Below are positions 35,199-42,952 of a stretch of 64,000 bases of DNA, one piece after another. A program made the translations under genes and the position numbers. The stretch comes from Rhizobium leguminosarum bv. viciae USDA 2370. Its GTDB lineage: Bacteria > Pseudomonadota > Alphaproteobacteria > Rhizobiales > Rhizobiaceae. Location of the stretch: the NCBI RefSeq assembly GCF_002008365.1, contig NZ_MRDL01000051.1:248001-312000 (forward strand), read 5' to 3'. The number at the start of each line of letters is the position of its first letter. Position 1 is the stretch's first letter. Below the pieces are notes generated by a model. The model had not been told where the DNA came from. It searched no databases and worked only from the letters and a program-made list of their open reading frames with translations.

Positions 35199-36251
35199 AT
35201 GAACGTGAACAACGAGACAGATATCGCGGTCGAGTTCCGTCACATGCGTATTGGGTATCCGGCGCTCTTCGAAATTCATGAACGCTTCGACAGTCTCAGA
35301 CAATCAAGGCGCACCGCTATGGCGGATACGCGAGGGACAAACACCGAAGCAAGTTGCATCTCCATGTTCTGGCCATCACACGCGGGAAAGACAACCGTGA
35401 TCGATTGGTACGTCGAATCCCGATTTCCAGGGCAGCGTTCGGACGTTTGGCCCGAGATGGTCGATCGCGAACTACGCGTTGTCGTCATAACCCTCGACTC
35501 GGGGACCAACTTCGACAGCTTCGGCAAGCAGTGTCTCAAAGCATTCGGGTGTCCGCTTTATGCCAAGAATGAGAGAAACCCATGGGTCATGTTTGACCGA
35601 TTGCACAAGTATATCGCCGGCAGGAGGACCGAACTAATCATTTTTGATGAGACAAACAATCTGCGAATGCGCAAGGCCAGTGATACTGATGCCACAAACA
35701 TCCATAACGCGCTGCGAGCAATCGCAAAGAAGCAGGGCTGTCCAATTGTAGTCGTTGGCACTGAGGAAGCAAAGGAACGAATATTCAGCGACACACAGAT
35801 CGCCAATATCGGAGTCCAACTTCCCTTCGAGCGTCTCAGGCTAACCGACCCGCTGTTTATCCATTATTGCGCCGCGATTGGAATCAAGCTTGTAGAGCAT
35901 GGCCTTTTCAGCAGTCGGAGCAATTTCGTCCAAGGTTACTGTCTCTCGTGTCTTCATGAGGTAAGCGGCGGCCTGCGGGGAAGGGTTTCACGGCTGGTCC
36001 AACACGCTGCTGACATCGCCCGGAGCAAAGGGGCGGAACGCGTTGAACTCCGTCACCTTGAACTAGCCACCGACCTCTACGCCATTCCCAACGGATTCAT
36101 TAGCTTCAATCCATTTACGAAAGCTCGGAAAATCGATGAGGAATCTCGACGAAGAGCACTGGTAGAGAGGTCTATCGCGAAGGCCTTGGCCACAGCGGCC
36201 GCACGAATACGCCCAGGCTCGAGCTACAACCGGCAATTGGTCACACAATGA
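35199..36251 (+). CDS. tnsC: TnsC/TniB-like AAA+ ATPase, module A
   Basis: A 350-residue AAA+ protein that couples target choice to the transposase. The P loop is WPSHAGKT at residues 58-65, with Lys64 and Thr65 present but Trp instead of the first Gly of GxxxxGKT. Walker B is ELIIFDETNNLR (Asp150, Glu151), and sensor 1 lies in PIVVVGTEEAKERIF. The C-terminal helical part (SGGLRGRVSRLVQHAADIAR) is typical. It sits between tnsB and tniQ with almost no spacing, as expected for stoichiometric transposition proteins. Confidence 0.88.
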   Translation: MNVNNETDIAVEFRHMRIGYPALFEIHERFDSLRQSRRTAMADTRGTNTEASCISMFWPSHAGKTTVIDWYVESRFPGQRSDVWPEMVDRELRVVVITLDSGTNFDSFGKQCLKAFGCPLYAKNERNPWVMFDRLHKYIAGRRTELIIFDETNNLRMRKASDTDATNIHNALRAIAKKQGCPIVVVGTEEAKERIFSDTQIANIGVQLPFERLRLTDPLFIHYCAAIGIKLVEHGLFSSRSNFVQGYCLSCLHEVSGGLRGRVSRLVQHAADIARSKGAERVELRHLELATDLYAIPNGFISFNPFTKARKIDEESRRRALVERSIAKALATAAARIRPGSSYNRQLVTQ

Positions 36252-36252
36252 A

Positions 36253-38085
36253 ATGAGGGTGACCTTTCCGATCCGAGAACCCAAATTGGTGCTGCAGTCC
36301 TCTATCGAAAGCGGGCAGGGATTAAGGGAGGCGGTTCAAAAGGCGTGCAAACTGAATGGATTTAAACACACGTCAGTCGCCCTGGAGTTAGCCGGATGTC
36401 GGTCGGCGCGGCGCCTGTCTGCTTTGGCTGTGTCAGACAATGCCGCCGAGCTCCGAGCCGTTTCGAAGCTGCTGGGGATAGAAGACGAAAACGAGTTGCT
36501 CGCTACTGTCCTGAGTCCGTCTAAAGAAGCAAGTCGGGATTTCGTTTCGTTCTTCGGGCACAATGTGAGGCGAGGGCATATCGCGAGAACCCGTAGGATC
36601 TCGCCGCAATCTCTGAAGTCAAAACCTGAAATGAAGGCGATTTGGGCGCTCAAGCCATTATCCTTCGATCCGACCAATCGGGAAAAGCTCCTTGATCGTT
36701 GCCCTTCCTGCCAGAGTATTCTTGGATGGGATTGGTCGTTGGATCCATGGATTTGCGAGCATTGTTCTCTTGACCTTCGTTCGGTGCCGATGCCAATGTT
36801 CGAACCAAGCGATCCGGAGGCTTTGGATTTCGTAGCCTACATGCTGGACCCTACAGCGGACGGCCGGCGCGTGCATCTCCCTACCGGGTCGACGTTCAGC
36901 TCCGGCTCCTACGGAGACCTGTTCCAACTAGCTGTGCGCATAGCGACGACCTGCCAACGGTCGCGGGACACGACGTCTCCTGTGCAGATCGAACCAGGCC
37001 ACGTCCAAATGGCAGGCCGCGCAATACTCGATTGGCCGAACGGCTTCCTCGAACTTGTAGAAAGTACGCCGGCGCAGGCCGATTCCGGGCAAGCAGCGAG
37101 CTGGTTCAAGGAAAAGCCGCTTCGGCAATTGCTCTATGATCCGACATTGTCGTCTGCGATCAGAAACGAGCTCACAAAAACGTTCGAAGTACATCGGCGA
37201 AGGGAAGGGCTGACCCGAGGGGATGCGCTGGTCGCGAACGCCGCGAAGACAGATCTCTCACGCGAAAGACTGCAGCATCCAAGGGCAGCGTTACTCAGGC
37301 TGCTGCGGACCAGGAACATTGAGATGCGACCGCGTCCGACTTTCGAGACCGTGATGACAGTATTGAGAGATGTGTCGGAAGTCCGACAATTCGCGAAAGA
37401 AACCGGTGTGCCAATCCCGGAGGTCTGGAGGCTATATTGGGCGGGATTCGCACCAGAGCTAGTCTCCGCCCTTTCTTATTACGGCTGGTGTGCCCAACCA
37501 GTGCTTGAAGGTACGCTGCGTTCCGCTGTCAATAGAGTGATAAGTACCAGTTTGGTCCGCGGAGGTCTTGATCTGGTTTCGGCCCGGTTTGCATTAGACC
37601 CCCAAATGAAAAGTTCGTGGTCGTCAATTTTTCAAGCCGTATTTGATGGACGGCTAGAAGTGGGCTCGGGTCCGAGCAACGGAAGCCTGGTTGGCGGCAT
37701 CTATGTCAAAGACTGCCACTCTCTTCGCACGATAATAATGAAGGAGCGCTCGGATCCAGACGTCGCACATAGTATTTTGACACAGGAAGAGTTTTCGATG
37801 CTGATGAGGAAGTCGAGGATTTATGCGGCTCACCTCGTCCGATCCGGCGTAATGAATGGGCCTAGTAACCTCGAGACGTTTGCTCGTCTCAGAGAGCGCT
37901 GGGCCTTTGGCTTCGAACTCGACACACTCGCCGCGATAACGGGTTCACTGACTTCATGTTCGTCGAAGAGACTTCGCAATGCTCGCGTCGACCGAATTGA
38001 TTTCGGGCCAGCGACCTTATGGTCGAGAGAGCAGGCATTATCCGTGCTGGCCTTCGATCACCATGAGTCGTATCCCGCACAGTGA
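36253..38085 (+). CDS. tniQ: TniQ/TnsD-like target selector, module A (first copy)
   Basis: A 610-residue protein of the TniQ/TnsD family. After a helical N terminus comes the family block FFGHNVRRGHIARTRRISPQ and LKPLSFDPTNREKLLDRCPS. The zinc finger has Cys150/Cys153 and Cys168/Cys171. The long C-terminal half resembles TnsD, which recognises a fixed attachment sequence, rather than the short TniQ of CRISPR-associated transposons. It starts one base after the tnsC stop. No Cascade or CRISPR genes are present, so sequence-specific or structure-specific targeting is inferred. Confidence 0.83.
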   Translation: MRVTFPIREPKLVLQSSIESGQGLREAVQKACKLNGFKHTSVALELAGCRSARRLSALAVSDNAAELRAVSKLLGIEDENELLATVLSPSKEASRDFVSFFGHNVRRGHIARTRRISPQSLKSKPEMKAIWALKPLSFDPTNREKLLDRCPSCQSILGWDWSLDPWICEHCSLDLRSVPMPMFEPSDPEALDFVAYMLDPTADGRRVHLPTGSTFSSGSYGDLFQLAVRIATTCQRSRDTTSPVQIEPGHVQMAGRAILDWPNGFLELVESTPAQADSGQAASWFKEKPLRQLLYDPTLSSAIRNELTKTFEVHRRREGLTRGDALVANAAKTDLSRERLQHPRAALLRLLRTRNIEMRPRPTFETVMTVLRDVSEVRQFAKETGVPIPEVWRLYWAGFAPELVSALSYYGWCAQPVLEGTLRSAVNRVISTSLVRGGLDLVSARFALDPQMKSSWSSIFQAVFDGRLEVGSGPSNGSLVGGIYVKDCHSLRTIIMKERSDPDVAHSILTQEEFSMLMRKSRIYAAHLVRSGVMNGPSNLETFARLRERWAFGFELDTLAAITGSLTSCSSKRLRNARVDRIDFGPATLWSREQALSVLAFDHHESYPAQ

Positions 38086-38251
38086 CGTCACAAGATGCGC
38101 AGATGCGCAAACTTTCTTCACGGCGGCCGGGACGGGTGAGCTAGTTCGTGTCAACTCTCTGCCATCCGAGGTGTAACAACACCCGTGCCGCAGGCGCGTA
38201 ATCTGAATCTGTTGACAATTAGGATCATTATACGCAGCAAGGAAAAATCGG

Positions 38252-40015
38252 ATGTTGACAGGTTGTCAAGGCTTGGCCTTTAACGAAACGAATCCTTCGG
38301 CTTCAAGCGGCTCGAATCCTTTAGAGGCGTGCGCGCGTCTCGTCCTGACGGCCGAGCCCGCTCGTGACGAAGGGTTGCTGAATTACCTTCATCGGCTGAT
38401 CGCGCTAAACGGTTTTCGAGACCTGAACATACTGAATGATCTCTTGGGCATAATATCGCAGAGTGCCTGGTCACACTTCTCCTTAGCGAAACGTCAGATC
38501 GATCCAGCGAGGGTTTCGCACCTGACGAGTCTTGATATGTCACAGGTCGAATCCTTGATGTACAGGAAAAGCGCGAAGCTGGTCGAATTCTTCGGGACGG
38601 CAATTTCACCCTACTACTTCAGCAATATCCGTAGGGTGTCGCCCACCTTCCTGCGTAGTCACGGGTACCAGAAGGCGATCTGGGGATTACGCTGCTTTTC
38701 ATTCGACCCGAGCAACATGGAACGCCTAGTCGACCGCTGCCCTGCTTGTGGCCTTTCGCTGACTTACAGGTTCTCCGCGGGTCCTTGCCATTGCGCAATC
38801 TGCGGATGGGATCTCAGGGATTCGCTTCAAGAAACTGTCGTGACGGCGGATCCCAGAGCAATCGATTTTGTACGGCATTTGATAGATCCAGCCCAGGATA
38901 CATCGAAGACATGGGGTCTGCCGGAGGGCTTGCGTGGGCTTTCTCCTGCAGAGATTTTTGCGATCATAGTAACGCTTGGAAACTTGCTGGAGTGCGAAAA
39001 AAATGGCGGAGTGGAGGAAAGGATTTTGACAAGGGCCAAACAGTTCGATCTTTCTCCCGAAACGCTTGTCGAAGCCTCACTCGCGATACTCGGTTGGCCG
39101 GACCGCTTCCTTGAAGCTGCCTCGAGGGTCAGGCATGTCAAGCGTCATATAGCAAACAGGGTCAAGCACCCGTTGGTGCTTGGAATTCCGGCTAACATGA
39201 GATCGCTGAAGTGGTTCCTGAACAAGGAAATCCGGAAGGATTCAGGCTCGATGAGGCGCCAGATCCACAGATTTTCAAGCGCCGATGAAAAGGTAGAAGC
39301 AATTAACTATCAATTTCCGAAGCCCGTCGAGGCTGACGTTTCCAGCTTCGGACTTCCACGAGCTGAGGTGGTGGCACTTTACCGAATGGGCGCCGTATCT
39401 TGTCCTGATCCCAAGCTTCGAGAACAATTGGGAGTATCGGAAACCGCAGCCCCCAGGGCGATTGATTTCCTGGAGCAACTGCCACGGGGCTCCGCCGGCC
39501 TTCCGCTAAGCGATGTCGTGATTTCATCGAAACAAGCGCGGCACCCCTGGGCTGCGGTACTAAACGCGGCTCTCGACGGGCGTATCAGCATATCGCAGGC
39601 GAAAAGCGAGGGATTCGCGCGACGATTTTACACGAAGGATGTTGCAAAAGTCAGAGCGATTTGTCTGGCGGAGGAAACGCAGATCGACGGAAGAACCGAA
39701 ATCGGATCGGTCGACGCCGGCTTCTATCTGAGTATGGGGTACGAAACGATTGTGTCACTGAAGCGCGGGGGACTGCTGCCAGAGGGCAAATTGAGACTCG
39801 GCGATGTCTGGAAGTTCCAGGAAGATTTCATGTCGGCGTCAGAACTCCGCTCGCACCTCCGGGTCATGGGCCACCGATCGAACAACTGGGAACTCTGGTT
39901 TCGGATCGAGTCTCTCGGATTGTATCGTGCCGCGCCGGGCGTTAGCGCAATTACGCGCACAGACGGCGAAGCCTTCCTAGCTAGTTGTCGACGCAAGCGG
40001 CAAGTAAGCGGTTGA
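38252..40015 (+). CDS. tniQ: Second TniQ/TnsD-like protein, module A
   Basis: A 587-residue paralogue of the preceding protein. It shares the block FFGTAISPYYFSNIRRVSPT, LRCFSFDPSNMERLVDRCPA and the zinc finger (Cys163/Cys166, Cys181/Cys184), and a C-terminal region HPWAAVLNAALDGRISI like SSWSSIFQAVFDGRLE of the first copy. It is 166 bases beyond the first tniQ, so it may have its own promoter; copies of CGAATCCTT occur at its start. Elements with two TniQ/TnsD proteins normally use them for two target types. Whether this copy selects a second site is inferred. Confidence 0.8.
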   Translation: MLTGCQGLAFNETNPSASSGSNPLEACARLVLTAEPARDEGLLNYLHRLIALNGFRDLNILNDLLGIISQSAWSHFSLAKRQIDPARVSHLTSLDMSQVESLMYRKSAKLVEFFGTAISPYYFSNIRRVSPTFLRSHGYQKAIWGLRCFSFDPSNMERLVDRCPACGLSLTYRFSAGPCHCAICGWDLRDSLQETVVTADPRAIDFVRHLIDPAQDTSKTWGLPEGLRGLSPAEIFAIIVTLGNLLECEKNGGVEERILTRAKQFDLSPETLVEASLAILGWPDRFLEAASRVRHVKRHIANRVKHPLVLGIPANMRSLKWFLNKEIRKDSGSMRRQIHRFSSADEKVEAINYQFPKPVEADVSSFGLPRAEVVALYRMGAVSCPDPKLREQLGVSETAAPRAIDFLEQLPRGSAGLPLSDVVISSKQARHPWAAVLNAALDGRISISQAKSEGFARRFYTKDVAKVRAICLAEETQIDGRTEIGSVDAGFYLSMGYETIVSLKRGGLLPEGKLRLGDVWKFQEDFMSASELRSHLRVMGHRSNNWELWFRIESLGLYRAAPGVSAITRTDGEAFLASCRRKRQVSG

Positions 40016-40099
40016 GATTTGTCGATCAGCAGCCCATCATCAGCGCAGCACAAGCCTCTGCGAGCGGAGTGCACTGCAACGGGTGGTCAGGTTGTATCC

Positions 40100-40400
40100 T
40101 GCGTGTTTAGAATCGAGGTTTTTTCCGCGTCCTCTGTTTTCATTGATTTTTCCGGAATCGGACTTTTTTTCCGCCCATAACTATAGGTGTAGAAACCAAC
40201 CAAACACGATTTTCGATCCAAGCGATCAGAATTCAAAACCAAAGGATTGCGATTTCCTGAATCGATATCCTGATGCATCCTGTGGCGGATCAGGCGCTTA
40301 TCACCGGGTCATCACCGGACCTCCCGTGCAGAGTCGCTAAACCTCAACTCAAGAAATTCGCGATTTTATCCAAAGGATAGCGATTTTCGTATTTGCGCGT
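40100..40400. repeat. AT-rich region with repeated CCAAAGGATnGCGATTT sites
   Basis: CCAAAGGATTGCGATTTC at 40239-40256 and CCAAAGGATAGCGATTTT at 40370-40387 share 16 of 18 bases. Partial copies (GATTTTCGATCCAAGCGATC, TTCGCGATTTTATCC) and T runs lie nearby. The reverse complement contains AATCCTTTGG, akin to the AATCCTT sites at 30868-31077. This would fit transposase sites at the right end of module A. Confidence 0.5.
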
Positions 40401-41084
40401 TTGGACTGCGTTGGAACTGCCCATGAGGGCCGGGCACGGCAAACACTGGCTCTTGATATGAGCGCCACCGAATACTGAAGCTGATCTGGAGGCTTCACCT
40501 GCGGTCCGGCGTGAGCGTTCTAAAGTCGCACATCACCGCCCAGGCAGACCGGCTTCCCACATTCGCGGAGAATAGCAACGCTTGCGGAGACAAGCCGAGA
40601 ACCCACGTCGACGTATCGTCGGCTATAACTCATTCATCCTGTGGGCCCTCCTGGTGATCTTATGCGCCCTCTTGGCCTCGCTCCGGATGCTCGACCCACC
40701 TCCAGCACAGATGCCCAATGTGGCGCAAGCCACCGAACAGATGGCGATCCGCCAGCTCGATGTCCGCCCCTGTCGCGAAGTGCTGAGAAGAACCTTCGTG
40801 GTCGGACTGCCGATCCGAGGCCACCGTGAGCTAAACTCATGCCATCGAAGTCGTCGTGTGAACCTTCCCCGGTGGGAAGACTCGCAGAGGCTTCCATTCT
40901 CCCACCCGATGTTGCCGACCCATCAGACGCGAATACCAGTCACGAAGATCGAGCGATCACTCGCGGCCCTCATTCGGGCAAACACGAAATCGTAGTTCAC
41001 TCCTTGGCCTACTTTGGTGGGCGCGGCCGCCAAGCTCGGCTTCCAACAGGCAAGGAGATCGTCTCCTGACAGGCAGGCAGCAAA
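40401..41084. other. Intergenic stretch between the two Tn7-like modules
   Basis: About 680 bases. Open frames on both strands around 40580-41000 have unremarkable composition, no ribosome-binding sites and no recognisable family. I see no gene here. Confidence 0.4.
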
Positions 41085-41302
41085 AGGAATTCTGTCGCCT
41101 TCAGCACACCGATTACCTTGAAATTTATTTCGGAAAATAAGGAACACATTTTCGCGCTAGGTAACGTATTTCCTTGCACCTTATTCGACTTATTTCCTTG
41201 CGTATCCAAAAATGTCAACATTTGTCTCCAAAGGAATTCCGTATCCAAAACATCGTTAGGATACAAATTGTCTCGGGATTTTGATCAGATTTCCTTGGGC
41301 TT
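41085..41302. repeat. Cluster of AAGGAA(A/T)T sites at the edge of module B
   Basis: TTTCCTTG occurs at about 41169, 41193 and 41290, and AAAGGAATTC at about 41092 and 41230. GTATCCAAAA is directly repeated at 41202-41211 and 41241-41250. The cluster is AT-rich and lies just outside the stop of the winged-helix gene of module B. Multiple short sites in both orientations near the tnsA-proximal edge are what TnsB-bound ends of Tn7-like elements look like. The exact terminal TGT could not be fixed. Confidence 0.5.
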
Positions 41303-41842
41303 CCGTCGCGTGCGAAAGCGCTTCGGGCGTTCTGCCGCGACAGTTATCGGCTCACCGGCAATCCAGTAGCCATTATCGCGGTAAACGAACTCTTCCTTCG
41401 CATCCGTCAAAATCCGTCCCAGTCTTTTCGCCGGGGTGGGGTGGTCGATCTCGACGCCCAGCGCTTTAAGCCTGTCATAGATTTCGATCCTGCTTAGAGG
41501 ATGCCCTTGATCCTTTAATATCCGGTAAGCCTGTTGCCGAACTTGCCAAGCTTGAGCATCCGGGCGCTGAATCCGCCTTTTTGCGAAATCTTCAGGTACA
41601 TCTGGAAGTTCACCGAGATGGTTAGGCCTGTCATCAGGGTTTGCGCCGAGCAGGCTGAGCGATCTCTTGGCGTCACGAAGATGTTTCAGGTCAACGTCGA
41701 CCTGCCGCGTCTCGGCTTCCAAACGTGCCATCTCGGCTCGCATCTCTTCGCGCCGCTTCTCCAAAGTCGCAACCTGCCGATCAATCGAGACCAGTGCGGC
41801 GTGTGCAGGGGTTGCCTGGGGGCGATTGGTTGATTGCTGCAT
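41285..41842 (-). CDS. Coiled-coil plus winged-helix (HARE-like) protein of module B
   Basis: A 185-residue protein. Residues about 18-62 form a strong coiled coil (VATLEKRREEMRAEMARLEA). Residues about 98-165 form the winged helix: QVRQQAYRILKDQGHPLSRI, EIYDRLKALGVEIDHPTPAK, RLGRILTD and DNGYWIAGE. The C terminus is basic (RPKRFRTRRKPKE). The winged-helix part matches that of the module A neighbour at 29930-30607, though the N-terminal parts differ. It is divergent from tnsA, 195 bases away, and its 3' end runs into the repeat cluster. A dimeric DNA-binding accessory or repressor is inferred. Confidence 0.7.
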   Translation of the reverse strand: MQQSTNRPQATPAHAALVSIDRQVATLEKRREEMRAEMARLEAETRQVDVDLKHLRDAKRSLSLLGANPDDRPNHLGELPDVPEDFAKRRIQRPDAQAWQVRQQAYRILKDQGHPLSRIEIYDRLKALGVEIDHPTPAKRLGRILTDAKEEFVYRDNGYWIAGEPITVAAERPKRFRTRRKPKEI

Positions 41843-42037
41843 CGGGCTCTTTCGTATCCTAGAGAATCGCTATAGGTACTTTAGTCGCCGCGATGCTCCT
41901 GTTGGTTGTCGCAAGCGGCGCTGCATTTGGTAACCAGTAACACGATTAGAGGATTCAGTCATCTGTCAGGGGCCGCTCAGCCTCTGTCGGAGCCTATTTC
42001 CTATCGCCAATTCACAGAATTCTTCTAGGAGCTTCAA

Positions 42038-42952
42038 ATGAAACACCGGTCTGAAAACATCTTCGATCCTTTCGCAATATTCGGTACCCAAGGCCTTCCC
42101 CACCGCGAACTCGACCCGGCGTCCTATGACCAAGAGGACGAATACGTCCCACAGGATGTTCGTCCCAACACGTTAGACGTCGTCGCCAAGCTGTTTTGGG
42201 CAGAAAACGGCGGGCCAATCAGAACGATTATTGATGGACGCAAGACCCGTCCCACGGGTACTTTCCACGCCATAAAGGGTGGTGCGAGAGCCATGCCATG
42301 GGAATCGAAGCTTGAGCGTACCGCCATGTGCTTGGCGGACTTCTCGACCCGGGTCCATTACCTGCTAGCGCAACCGCACCGGCTCGAAATCTCAGTCCGG
42401 GGCAACCGGGGGCGGCCGCTAATATACTTCCCCGACCTACTGCTACAGGTGCATCCTTCCTTCGTCGAAGACCTACGGAGGGGCATGCCATTCTCGCAGG
42501 CTGCGTGCAAGGCAGCCAATCGTGATGTTCCGCCACATCGACTGCAGAACCTGCTACTTGAGATCAAGGCGGACAAAGACCCTCGTGACGACGATCCGGC
42601 ATATCAGCATAAGCTCAGGCTTGCTCAGGAACTCTACCACCGTCGAGGATTCGCTTTTTTCACAATCAGGCAGTCGGTGCATCTAGATAAGCAGTTCACT
42701 GCAATCGCGCGACGTGGCGATCTCCATAAGTATTCAACCCTTGATGAATGTGATTTCGCGACCTGCCTTGCGCACTTCGGTGAAAGAAACACGGTGCCGC
42801 TTGCGTCCCTACAGCAGGCGTTCGGCGACGGCCCATCAGCGCAGGCGAAAGTAGTTGCCCTTCATTACCGACGGTTCATATCCATCGACTTGACCGCTGG
42901 TCCCAACAGCGGGTCGCCAGTTCACTTGATTGACCAGGGGGCGGGCCGATGA
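42038..42952 (+). CDS. tnsA: TnsA-like endonuclease, module B
   Basis: A 304-residue TnsA-family nuclease with Glu89 (PWESKLERTAM), Asp133 (IYFPDLLLQ) and Glu175-x-Lys177 (LLEIKADKD), the full catalytic set. It has about 35 more N-terminal residues than the module A protein and is clearly divergent from it in sequence. A ribosome-binding site (TAGGAGC) precedes the ATG. The stop overlaps the tnsB start by four bases. It makes the 5' cuts at the element ends together with TnsB. Confidence 0.87.
   Translation: MKHRSENIFDPFAIFGTQGLPHRELDPASYDQEDEYVPQDVRPNTLDVVAKLFWAENGGPIRTIIDGRKTRPTGTFHAIKGGARAMPWESKLERTAMCLADFSTRVHYLLAQPHRLEISVRGNRGRPLIYFPDLLLQVHPSFVEDLRRGMPFSQAACKAANRDVPPHRLQNLLLEIKADKDPRDDDPAYQHKLRLAQELYHRRGFAFFTIRQSVHLDKQFTAIARRGDLHKYSTLDECDFATCLAHFGERNTVPLASLQQAFGDGPSAQAKVVALHYRRFISIDLTAGPNSGSPVHLIDQGAGR

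Noticed and set aside
40582..40995. A 137-residue frame between the two Tn7-like modules
   Set aside because: There is no ribosome-binding site, the composition is poor, and overlapping frames on both strands are equally open.
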